Source of the DNA: Paralvinella palmiformis
Lineage: Eukaryota; Annelida; Polychaeta; Terebellida; Alvinellidae
NCBI GenBank assembly: GCA_025642065.1
Contig: JAODUP010000578.1
Coordinates: 62,001-126,000 of the forward strand
DNA: 64,000 nucleotides
Reading direction: 5' to 3'
The notes under the pieces were generated by a model that was not told the origin of the DNA, made no database searches, and was given only the letters and a program-made list of their open reading frames with translations. This document shows positions 12,001-26,000 of this stretch, piece by piece. Made by a program: the position numbers and the translations under genes. Within the stretch, counting starts at the first letter, position 1. The number at the start of each line of letters is the position of its first letter.

Positions 12001-15000
12001 GTTACTCTGGATAACGGCACCAGTAACTGGAAGGTTTTTAGCACGAGTTGTTTTAATCCAATCCCACATTCGTCCGTCGAGTTCCTCAAACTGATATACA
12101 TTATCAAATCGGTTTGTTTTGTTGTTGGCAAAAACAATGTTTTTCATATCGTACAAGTAGCACATCAGCCTTTATCGAGACAACAGAAACTATGCTAGAA
12201 AGGATACGATATTTAATCCCAAAATACTCCTGTGTAAGCTTTGGCGTGACTGTGGCTTTCCTGATAAGTTTCACTTTTGCACTTAAATCAACCTCAAGAC
12301 AAAGATGTCTTTGTCTTGAGTACCTGGACTATCAGTTTGCCCAACCCCTGTACTAGGTATGCCACTGAGCTCGATTCTTTTCAATGATACTGGCGCAATA
12401 GAAGTTTGTAATTATTATATTATTATTATTCTGAGAGGAATACATATATAATAACTAGGATGTGTTACTGCTATGACATATATGATTAATTATAAAGAAG
12501 ATCACAATTATTTATAAAGATGAGTGACAAACTGTCTCAGAAGACTGGAAAATAGAAAGCCCATTAATAAGTGACAATCTGAATAAATATCACACTTATT
12601 TATCTCAGCTATATCAGCTGATAATTAGTCAAATGTAGCTCTATGCAGTAGATGATTAATTTTTCTGCTGTTGATGACAGATTATATATTTATCGGTTTA
12701 TAGCTTTGGGGTCCAGCAGATTGTTTTGTGCGTATCAAATCCGGTACGATGAGTCTTTGTATAAGACACGTACTAGAACAAATTATCAACACCATGGACG
12801 GTGTTATCGTTGATGTTCTACCATGTGTGGTATATCAGTCACATCGGAGATCCCGCCTCTGGGTAATCTGACTGAGACAAGATCTGTATTCAGAATTAGA
12901 CAGTGGCCAGAGTATCAAGAGTATTTACCATTAATTTATATGGCAAAAATTTGAGAACAACACACAGGACTGACACATGACTGACACACACGTGGCTATA
13001 ACACTTGTATGATATAACTCGTGATATGGCTTAGAGCCACACTAATGTCATATTACATATAGTATAGCCTATAGCAACCTGTGTATGATATTACATATGC
13101 TGTGGCCTACCATGACACAAAAGTGATATCGCGTGTGATTTTAATGCAGATAAGATGCTGTGTATTGACGCCAGTGAGAATAATGCAGATGTGATATTGT
13201 GACTGTGTGCATATATAGTAATGCAGATGTTTTGTTACGAGTGATATACTCTAGAGTAACCCACTGGTGATACAACATGTAACACATCCTATCACAATAA
13301 ATGATGTTGCATTTTCTACAACTTTCTCTACAATAATGGAAGCATAACAGGTTAGCACTCTCGGTTAGCAGCACTGTGTGCCTTTTAGACACACAAATTT
13401 TACAAAATTGTGCCCATTTCAATCTTTTTGGGCTCTTTGCCTGGCAAATGTGTGCCATTGTCTTTCTTTCAGTAGTATTTTGCTAATGATATCTGACACC
13501 AGGAAATAGATAACTTTCGTTTCGAGGCCATTATTATTTGTTCATGATGCATCGTTAGAGTGAGCGCAAATCAAGCTATGATTCCTGGAACAGTGCTAGA
13601 ACCAGTCAATTATCATATAATGGTATCTTGTAGTAGATTTTCTACCAGTGATGTTTGGCGTAACTCGGACAAGTTGATTGTATTCATTTAAAAACAACGA
13701 CGTGTGTGTGTATTAATTTTCTGCAGATGTCTTCCAAATGCGATGAAAAGAAAATAACTGGACATCTGCAAGCATCCAGTTAATTGAGTATAACCAGAAA
13801 GGTACACATGCATGTCTGTTTGATGCATGATCATCACAGTTTTGCATTGGCTGAGTTTTATTAGCCTCAACGAGGCATGGGGCTCGCTCTAGAGTGAAAC
13901 CTGCATATCTACATTATGCAGACTTCATTATAACAAATGTAAAAGTACTTACAGTAAGGCAAATGTGGATGCGAGCCCATTCTTCTCACACCATGTGATG
14001 TTCTTTTCAAGAGCTGAAATATACAGCAACAACAATAATAATAATAATAATAATAATAATACCTACATTATTATTTAATAAGTTTAGTGTTTAAGTGACT
14101 TCAAATAAGATAATAAAACTTTTATTAAATTTATGAAACGAAAGATGATTAAGAGTCTTAAGATAGAGCATAATACAGAAATAGATATACAGAATATTTG
14201 TAATTGTTTTAATTAATCCAAAAATGAAAAAGTAAACCAGGTCAGGGGTCAACTATTGGGTGGTAAAGCAGATTGAACAAAACAATGACTCCGAATGACA
14301 AGAACTATGATGACGATCAACTAATTGTTTTTAAAACTATAAAATGAAAAGGTCACAAAAATCATAAATATTTTGAACTAAATAATAATAATAATAATAA
14401 TCATCATCATCAGTTTAAGTTTCTAGATCTAAGTTATTTTATATATCACTGGCTTTTGTTGTTATAACATCAAGGCTGTTACCTTCTGGGATAACTGTTC
14501 CTTGTGTACCCACTATGACCAACATACCCAATATGAGTATTATGACTAACATGCCCAATATGACTAACCTACCCCCTATGACTAACATACCCAATATGAC
14601 CAACATACCCATTTTGACCAACATACCCATTTTGACCAAACATACCCAATATCACCAACATACCCATTATGATCAACATACCCATTATGACCAAACATAC
14701 CCATTATGACCAACATACCCATTATGATCAACATACCCACCATGACCAACGTACCCACCATGACCAACATACCCATTATGATCAACATATCCATTATGAC
14801 CAACAACAAATCAGAGAGCTATAGTGAAGTGTCCTTCTTCATTGTGCTGCCATGAATTATTCAAATTAAGCCATATCTGAGTTCAACTGTAGAAAACACT
14901 TCAAAGTCAGACGTAACATTGGCTCAGGTTAAAGGAACAGTTGTTTAGAAAATATGAATACAATGTGTAACGCTTATAAAAGTGACACCAAATCTAACAA

Positions 15001-17421
15001 TAACATTCACAACACATACATCATGTCAGAGATATAATGAAGGGAAAAAATTATGGCTTCATTGAATGTCAGTACGTATGACAGGAAAGAGAGAAGTCAC
15101 CTGCTCTGACATCGATGAGTACAAGGATCATGTAGCCATCTTGGATCAGATCACGGATGCTCTGGTTTATCCATCCCTGTGAGCTTATCCGCAACCAAAC
15201 CCAACCTACTTAATATACAACTAACTAACGCAGTGATGGCATAGTTAGTTAGAGCGTAGGACTCGTAGCCGAAGGGTCACAGGTTTGAGGCTACGGGAGT
15301 TGCAATGCTAAAATGTGGTAACCGGTTCACTCATCCATAAAAATGAGAACCTGACAGGACGTGATGGGTATATGTTTGAGTGACGCACTGCACCTTTAAT
15401 GGCAGCATGTGTTGTATGCTCCATTGTGAGTTTAGGGGGGTGCTGGACTGAAGCAGATCTGAGTCAGGAGCTTCAAATGTCTGTGTATGTTAAAAGATGG
15501 TGGAATTTTTAATATGTAATCGATTGTGTTCGCGTTTTAACGTCATTTATAACTTGTGTGAACACATTTGTAGTAGTCCTAAAAATATGCATTGAAGGTG
15601 AACCTTTACAATTATTTGCTGAATGTGTGGCCACTTAAAGCATCAATCTTCCTTGCACACATTGGCTAGCCATTGAAAAACAATTTAATCCAGTTGAAAA
15701 TTGAAATTAAATTCCATGAGGAAAAGTGAGATATGCCAGACAAATACACTGTTAGCAAAACTTTGTTTAAGTTTTTGGGCTAGGTTTAATTAGTGCAAAT
15801 TTTGCTCATACTGTAAACGTTAAAAAAACACTGAACCGGAATTGAACGCTCTTCGTGGCATTGTTCAGAGTGATATTAAATTAACTAAAGGCAAATTATA
15901 CTGGTCACATCCTACACATACAATACCAGATTTTAAGTCTGATCAGAATATCAGCAAATATTCACAGACTGTAGATGGTATATTATTATTTAAGAAAGGC
16001 TAAAATTTGGTAGGCTTTTGGAATCATGCAAGGCTAATGCCATTACAAACTTGTTTAATATCATGCCACTCATCGTCATAACCACATTAGTGAATATTTT
16101 TCTTGCCGACATAACAAAACCTGAAGAAAAATGCTTACAGAAGGTAACAATAACGAATGTAAATCAGACGACATTCAAGAAACATGAAAAATAAATACTG
16201 CAGGAAGACCAGTACTACACAGACAAGATATAGTTGTTTTGTCTTAATCTATTAAACACTGACGAGGAGATAAAAATTAACATAAAACACACATAGCTCA
16301 GTAACGGTCAGTGAAAACATGTAAACGGTCAGCTGACTAATAATAGTAATGTTTCACAGTAGACTTCACCGTATTCTAAATCAGTAGATAGTAAATCATA
16401 AACCCGAGATACTCTTTATTGATATGAAAACTGCCATAAAATGTTCAGCGCGATTATGGTCAAAACTGATATTAACGAGTAAACGGTGAAGAAACAGCGT
16501 AAAAGTGACATAAATATCAGACGGGAAATCTTGTTGACACTGTTTTGTGCATGCGTGTGTTCTCAGGAGTCTGTACAGGTAGGCACACAAATACATTACC
16601 TGTTTATAAAGCATTGACTTTGAGAATTAGAAATCACTGTTACAGGATAAATCAGTCGAATGTTTCACCACAAGAAACAATGAAGGATGGTATTTGTCCA
16701 TGTGTCGGTATGTGTGCATGTGATTTGAAAATATCACTGGGGTGATACATCAGATGACTAATCGTGTGTGTGTGTGTGTGTGAGTATGTATGCATATGCA
16801 TGCATGTGCACACATGCTTAGTGGCATGCATGTATACAGGTATATCCCCCCACACACAAACAAACACACCTGTATGCACAACAATTAGCAAAAAACTCAT
16901 TTCAACAAACCAGACTGTAATCAGACTTATTATTGCAAACAAACAATTATCGCATGCAGTAAACCAGAATGAAGCACTAACATGCAGCAAGCTTCTAACC
17001 ATCATCAACATCAAACTAAAATAACTGTCACTTAGAACTGACAAACGATGACAACAATAACAACAATGAAAATGATGACACAACACTGGTGCTGGCTAAA
17101 GTATACACACAACAACATGACCAGCTGACTAACAACCACATAATGCTGTGGCTAGGTAGATGTGGACAGGATTACAACAACAGTCGGGTATCATACAACA
17201 CACACACACACAGACGTGGGACTCACCAGCTTCATCAGACGTCGACTCCTGTCTATGATATAGTTAGAGTAACTGGAGCTGGTTATCCCGGGTATATTGA
17301 AAGCTTTCATCTGCTTATCGGCAGCGGGCAATGGCAGATTGTGGGGTACAGATGTAAGGTGACAAATACATGGTTACCAGTGTCCATGTTGTCAAGTGGC
17401 GACACTTTTACACGCACACAT

Positions 17422-17455
<34 letters not shown>

Positions 17456-17607
17456 CATATGGACATAATTATACAGACATAACCCTGCTAATCATCTAAC
17501 TAACTTTGATAAAAAAAGTTTTGTAGATTTAATTACAGAAGCTGACACTGCTAAAAAAACAATCTAGCTACCCCTCTTTTATTTTATTCATATTAAAACA
17601 GGCTTGC

Positions 17608-17649
<42 letters not shown>

Positions 17650-18454
17650 CTATATCTGAATGTATATTTATTTGTTTGTTTGTCTGTTATCAATGCAAAT
17701 CAATATGGAACGCTCTAGAACAAGGAGGTTCAGTATGGGTAACTTTTGATGACAAATGTTTTGGACACATCTCCAACTTCTTATTAGGTCACAGTAGAAC
17801 AAAATGAGGTCAAATTGCCAAACAAGATTCACCTTGTACCAGTTAAGCAAATATAGATAAATAGGCCCTGAAACCAGTATTATGAATGGGCCTCAGATCC
17901 AGTGTTGTAATATGATTCTTTCTCAGTTCCAACTTTGAACTTGTAACAGTGACAGCTCAATTAGTGACAGTCCTGTGCAGTGGTGTCATGATGTGGCAAG
18001 GGAGATGTATTCCTTTCTGAGAATCCCCACAATTCCCACTGATATGCCATTTAAGTACAAGAGACTCCGCGTTCCCATACACCTCAGATTTGCCATGCCA
18101 TGCCCATCAACGAATCCAAAGGTCACACAGTGAAGACAGCTGGACTCCGATGGGAAGAGCCTTGCTGCCTGCATCTCTACTGGACAGCGCTGTGTTAGAT
18201 GTTTACACGTTGGAAGCCTGAACAGTCTTTATTTGAATGCTCCAGGTGGATAAATCATGAAGCCCATAGCTGAGATGTTTTGGTCTATATCTTGCCAGAA
18301 GTTCCTTTGAACTGTTTATCTCTGTTACAAAGACTATAAATGCTGCGAAGAATATATTTAAGCACAATTATCAGGACGCTTTGGGGTATTTTTTCAACCT
18401 AGTGATCATTTCCCAAGTTTTATTTCTCAAGCAACACTGCTAGTAAATATATAC

Positions 18455-18492
<38 letters not shown>

Positions 18493-20062
18493 ACTATCCT
18501 TGTTAATTTTGACCACCATTGTACAGGTAAACTTACCACACTACCGCCACGTCCTGTCTGCGCCATATGTAAGCCACTTGGAGCGGGTACTGCTCCAGGA
18601 GCACTGGGAGGTAACCCAGATCCAGAATTGCCACCTCCGCCTATATTCTTATCAGCTGGAGTACTGACAACAAGAAATTCTTCTGGCTCTAACCGGCTGG
18701 GACTTGGTCTGTAACAGGTAAGTAACACATGAATATAGATACAAAAACTTGTACACTGATAATACAGCTGGGTGACTCATCAGAACCCAGACAATATTTT
18801 AAAAAAGGTGCTATTTTGGGCTGAGTGAAAATACTATTATTTCTGCTATTGTCTGAGGTATTAGAATTATTATCATAATATATATTATATGTACTGATAT
18901 ATATGCTTTATTTCCAGTTATAGCTGCGTTATACATGTACTAATATATATAATTTATTTTCTCTTTAGGTAGTGGTCGTTTGGTCATAATTCTGTAAGAA
19001 TTATAACATCATGAAAACCTCAGCCCACGCTTTTATTATATGCAACATAAAACACACACACACAAACACACACCAATTCTTTCTTATGATATAAGCTTAC
19101 AATTTATACAGCAAATATTGTATTAGTAGTAGTAGCAATGGAAATGAAAGTGGTAATAATATTAATAGTAGCAGTAATAGTAGCAGCAGCTACTGCAGCA
19201 TAATGAACTTACTGTTTACTGATATGATGTTTGTTTTGTTGTTTGGGGAGAATCCCCAGGCTGTCTCTTAATCAGCACAGCCTCTATGTTGGAGTGATTG
19301 AGAAATCTCCTCCCCGACCACTCACAGGGGAGCAGTACGGAAAGATGGAGCCAAAATACACTGAGCGTGGTCACTGCCAGAGTGTTTTACGTCCTCAGGG
19401 TTTTTTAACATCCCCCTTTATTTTAAATATTTCAGTGGAGTCGCCCACCCACAATGTTGTGAGCCGAGAAATTAATCCCTGGAAAAGTTTCGAGCTCTTA
19501 CGGGGTTCGAACCTGTGACTGTTGGCACCAAGTGCCGGGTGCTTAACCGCTAGGCCACCAGAGCTCACTTACTGTTATGATAACAAAAATACATTATTTA
19601 TATTAGCCTGGCACATCTTATAACACTTACAGCCTGATATTTTCTATATCATACTCAGTATCATCATCTAGCCACGATGGAGGATACAGTACACCAGTGA
19701 TGTCCATCTCAATGATTTCTTTTGGTGTTGCTATGGCAACAGAATTCAAATTGGCCTAGAAGTAGAGAACAGGAGAAAATCCGTTAATTGTATGAAGGAT
19801 GTTTTATGTTGATAGGCGAAGGATTAATTTTTTTTACTTATGGTAAGATATAATACATTTTTGCCATAATTGGATCAAAGGAACCTATTTTACTATTAGA
19901 ATGCACACCTACATGCGCACAACACACACACACACACAGACACACACACTTTTGTTGCATGTTTTAACTTCATATTAGAAAATATCTACACCATACACAG
20001 ACAATTATAGTTAGTTACAGTACAGACTTCAAACAGAGGGTGATAGAGAGAGAGACAAGAAC

Positions 20063-20094
<32 letters not shown>

Positions 20095-23000
20095 ATTATT
20101 ATTATTATTATAAATAACACTTACATGCACACAACACACCCAGTAAACACACATAAAGTGGATTAATGCAATAGAAATGCACACTGATTAGGGTTTCAGC
20201 CTAATTAATTCAACAGAAGCTGCAGCACGTACATGACAGTTATATAATTCTGTTTAGTCAGGAGAAGTGACTTAATTATTGTTTACACTGTAGCTATGGA
20301 TACAGAGAATATACAAAGTGGAAGGACTCCTTTGGGTGGGCTATGAGATACTACCTCAACAACAGGTTTACAGGTAAAATAAATGAATGAATAATCAGTT
20401 CTGATTTGGTTCGTTCTGTTGTATAAAACAAACCTATATCGAAACTAATTCCCATTATGGTGAGGTGACTGTGTGTGTGTTATGTATGTAGAAAGGAACG
20501 GCAGCAACGCACTTCCATCTTTCACACCTTCCGCGTGTCACATAACTGCTTCGAATCTGATCCCAAGCTACAGCAAACTGAAAGGGAGCCCCTTCGGATG
20601 CAACTCAAAAGTGAACTTCAGCGGATACACATCCAGAACAAAACTCGAGAAAACACCAAAACATTTGCAAAAAAAAGGGAATCTAGCATCTAGCCGCAAC
20701 TGTTCAATACTGGACAATCTCTGACATAGTCAGGTTTGCTGATAAATAATGATAAGCTAAATTATTAAATTGTGGATATGGCACACAAACTCTAACACTA
20801 ATTAGGAGCAGATATAACAAATGATTGCTGCTGACTACGACAGCGCCATATATCTGAATTAGCAATGCAGAACAGAACATCAGGTTGCTGTCACGGTTAT
20901 CAGAGGAAAAATGACTGAAATTGCAGCCCATTAAGTAATATAAAAAATCACAAACAACATGCAGGATCAGAGCATGACCAATAAGTGGTGATAGCATCTA
21001 ATTTCCCACCCTAGGTATTCGCTCTGGTGCTGCCCGCTGACGACCAGTGAAGGAAGGATTCCAGCTTGCAGAATACTGGGGTGTTAGAACACAAATTTTA
21101 ACATAATTGGCAATCATTGCTAACTAGAACGTCACGAATCAGAATAACATATTAGATTTTTTTATAAATTACTACTATTACTATGTCAGACAGTACTGCG
21201 AAGACATATTTCTCTTCTTTATTCATACACCAATAAATGACAATATTTTGGCAGGTGCTCTGCTCAGAAGTGTCTGGGACCTGAAAAATTTGTGTGCTAA
21301 CCAGAAATATGGCTGGCTCATGTGGAACAAGTAGATGAAATTGGGCCAGCAAAATGCAAGAAAGCATTGCTTAAAAGAAAAAAGAAAGGGATTATAAAAC
21401 GGTGCTGATGAGGCAAGAACTCACTCACTCACTCACTCACTCACTCACTCACTCACTCACTCACTCACTCACTCACTCACTCACTCACTCACTCACTCAC
21501 TCACTCACTCACTCACTCACTCACTCACTCACCACTCACTCACTCACTCACTCACTCACTCACTCACTCACTCACTCACCCATTCACTCACTCATAAGAC
21601 TGATGCGGCAGGTGTCATTAGGAAAAGACTAAAGCGAGGTGAGTCACGTATACCAGAGCAAAAACATCGTGTCTAGTTATCTTAACAGTGTGCCCAACAG
21701 CTGAGATGACATCTTTATAGAAAAACAACAATAAATATACAAACAAGTCCAACTGACAGACCTCACCCTGTAAGATATAAACAGAATGGTTTACAGTTCA
21801 GTACTGTATAGATGCCACACACACACACACACACACACACAAAACCTTATTTTAAAATTCTAAGAAGCATATTTCTAATCAACAGATGGGCAACTCTGTG
21901 GTCTAACTGGTAGCGCATTGGACCACAGATCACTACCACCGACTTCGAATCTCAGCATGCGCATGTCTGAAGAGTGTTTCATCTTTAACTTCACTTCATT
22001 ACCTTTGGAGGTCGCTCGGCCCATTTAGCCTACCATGTGTACAAAAGTGGCCGTAAAACATCAAACATGATGATGATGATCATCATCATCATCTAATCAA
22101 CAGACATTTTCTTTTAATTACATTAAAGTAACGTCTTTGGAGTACATATTAGAGACTATACACGAAAGGCACAAAACAGCCCCCCCCCAAAAAAAAAAAA
22201 CTTCAGTGGATATTATTATTTATTAATAAATTAACTAAATAATGTTAAATAAAGTTACTTAATAACAACCCAGATAGGAAATTACTGGCAGCAATTAATT
22301 ACCTTGTCTAGATTAAGGTGTTTAAGCTAAAATCCCACAGCATCAATCCCAAAACAACAGACATTCGTATAAAACTTAACGTAGTTTAAATGATTTCTAT
22401 TCATTTCTGTGCCAGTTATTCAGGGATATGTACAACAGAGGTGGTAATTATCAGCTGCTGAAATAGCTGCACAAACATATTCCACTTTTCCAAATTTAAA
22501 TGTTTTACATAAAACGTAGGGAGAAAAGAGACAGAAATTATTAATATTGATAAATATCTGCTACATTTCTTATCCAGGCTGCTCTCGTGCAGCAAAAAGG
22601 TATACTATAGCAAGTGTAATTTGTCAATATCTAATTTTTTACATTTTAACTTTTTTTAAATTTTGATGAAGTGAAGCAAGGAAACTACATAACCATCTTT
22701 ATATCACACATGAGGAGAATTTGCTGACCAGATGGATCTATGAAAAGAGGAATAGACTTATTTATGGACTAACTGAGGAAACAATATATGCATGGACGTG
22801 TGAATGGGTAGATGAACAAATGGCTGAATGGAGACGTGGATTTGAAAAAAAAGATAGACGATGAGCCAAACTGACATGAAGGTACAGAAGACCGACTAGA
22901 CATAAGGAGGAATTAGAGACAAATGATCCGAGAACCTATGCAGTCCGGAACCAAGTTCGTCGGATAACGTCAACTACATGCACAAACTGGCAAAACCTGT

Positions 23001-26000
23001 AACCAACTTGCAAATGTTGTTGTGGTAAAGAGATGCTGTTATTTCAACCCATAAAACAGTTAGTGCAAAGCATTCACACAACAACTTTGCTGGTTACAGA
23101 ACACGAATACGGATGAAATATGATCGTGCAGCTATAAAGATGCTCAATTTCTGTACGTTCTACTGACACTGATAAATCTGCTTCCAACATCTTCATTGTC
23201 TGTGAGTGGAAACATCGCCTGCTGGCAGCACTGAGGTGTGGGTTAATAGAGCATTGTTTTAACTCGGTTTTCAAAAACTCATAAAATTAATGCATTGTGG
23301 TTGACTGTAAATTACTATATGGTTAAATACACGAGCCAAGTAAATTATCATAAGCCATTATTGTTGTAATGTATCCAATAATCTGATAACATATGATAAA
23401 AACATTTAAAAAAAACATAGAATACATTTATGGATTATAATAGCTGATGAAAAGATCAGAGGAAATTATAACAGAATACCACCACGCGTATGACTATCAC
23501 TGGCCCTTTCACTGATTGTGTGTGTGTGTATGTGTGCGATAATTTAACTGAAATTAAATTTACATTTTAGGGATGTCAACCAAAAAGTACAAATACAAAA
23601 TGAGTGTAAAATAATGAGAATTTTGAAAATTGACTAAATATTATGCTGACCATGAAATGGGTAACTGGCAAATTAACAAATCTGTGCAAAACTGACACAC
23701 ACACACGCACGCACGCACACACCAAACATGCCCTAACATAATATATTGCTACAGTTAAATATAAAAACATTATATGCATACCGCACAAAGAGATTAACTA
23801 GGTCTAAAATTTATTAATACATGAAATCTATTATTTTAATAACTATTACACAACATGTACATAATATACATACATACATATATACATAAACACATACAAG
23901 TATACTGATATACATATGTAAATTCCTACACAGATGTACAGGCAAAATTTGTTACAATGTGATCCTTTACATTACAATATTCTATACAATGGAATGCTTA
24001 ATGGAGCCCAGATATTTAAATGCCTGCCTGAATATACCCACAATGTTAAATTAAAACACTTTCTTCATTAAACATGTTTTGTGCCGAAAATATTTAACAC
24101 ATTTTCACAAATAAACAAAATGCTAATCTTGAATTAGTCTGCTGATCCCTGCACAAAATACATTGCCAGTACAGAAGAGAAATGGTATATAGAGAGTTTT
24201 GTGGTTTACTGCCAGATGCTAATTACTCGTCGTAACATTGCATACCTAAATCGTTGTCTTAAATTTAAATAGAACATAAACACAATATCTAGATACCTGG
24301 TTGACGCAGAATGCTGAAATGATGTCCAGATCTTTATGCATTACTTTAACCGGTTCTGGACATAGACGCATCGCACTGTCTCCTGTATCCTTCCTCATAT
24401 TCTGACTGTCATCCTATAAAATATTATTCTTTATTATATAATCATTATCACACCGTAGGCACTTAACATAACATGGTGGTTGCTTCTCATAACACAGTGG
24501 TCACTCATTATGTAATAACATAGTGCTCACCTGTCATAAAACAGTAGTCACTTGTCATAACACAGTGGTCACTTGTCATAACACAGTGATCACTTGTCAT
24601 AACACAGTGGTCACTCATTATGTAATAACAGAGTAGTCATTTGTCACAACACAGTGGTTACTTATCATAAAACAGTAGTCACTTGTCATAACACTGGATT
24701 AAATAACTTGTTATTATCTACCTTTCATGCTTAAAATAATCACCATAAAAAACCTAATTGAAAGTAATAGCACCAATAGTAGTAGTAGTTGTTCTAATAA
24801 GTAAGTAAATGTTATACACAAAATGTGAAGTAATTTTATTGGAATAAACCGTGTCATATGTGTCATGAATTCGACTGATCGTTAAGTTCTCCCTCTAACT
24901 GTAAGTGACTGTCATACCTCCGATATAGGACGCCGTTTCTTAAAGATGTATCTGATGAACACCTCCTGTAAATATCTCTGGTGTATGAGATAGTGCCACA
25001 GTCGTTTAGCCGGCAAAGCTGAGTAATGGCTTGACCTGACAATAACAGAGGTGACACAGGTGTTATAGAACACAGGTTAAAAATGTATTTTGATGCACAT
25101 CCACCCCACATATGAATATACTGGGCTTATTTATTCTGATACACTTTTAGCAAAGATGTAAATATTGTGCTATTCACAATTTTACCCAATATTAAATTTT
25201 ACTAGGCTTATTATTCATACTCTCATGCACAAATAGTGCAATGCTTATTTATTTTGATACACCAATATCCCATATTTCCATCCCAGGACAACTTTTATCT
25301 AAGCCTGGATATGTGATGCATAATAATAAACATTTTATACAAAACAAACAATTATTACATATGTTGCTAAATAAAATGATCAGTATTCTCATCTTGTTAT
25401 GCAAATTTGTATTCAGAGTAAAATAATATTGATTTCTACAATTTACCAACAGATATAGGTTAGATTAAGTAAAATAGTCTACACTGACAGGAATGGTGTA
25501 TTGATCGGCTCCAGCATTGGTTTGTATTTGGTGATGGTTGGACCATTCGTCATAGAATCCAGATAACAGCCAGGTATATAGTCTTCAGGCGGACCATTGA
25601 ACAGCTCCAGTTTGGCCTTCAGTTCACTCTCCCATTGTTCCATTGTCTTTAGAACATCCTGGACCAGGGGTGAACTCTGAGGTAGCTCTAAATACGACAA
25701 TCAACACTAACAATATTGTGAAGAGAGAAACTATATCTAATACCATTATGGTATTATATTATAATGCCACAACCAACTGATGATGCCCTACATAATACAC
25801 TAATCAGTTATAACATTAGTAAAATGAACATAATTCACATAATAAAATTTAACCTCCCTGACATTAAAGGGATGTACACACACACACACACACACACACA
25901 TAATCTTTTTTTATTACTACTGCGTGATAAATCAAACTATATTTGTAAGAATTCATGACACATTAAATTCACCACCAAAACAATACTGAAATAAATTATT

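Noticed and set aside
14439..14809. Repeat-type MVKMGML and MTNIPNM frames
   Set aside because: Artefacts of the 18-bp minisatellite; 18 is a multiple of three, so frames stay open.
21402..21632. Plus-strand frame of repeated THSL residues
   Set aside because: It is the translation of the (TCAC)n microsatellite.
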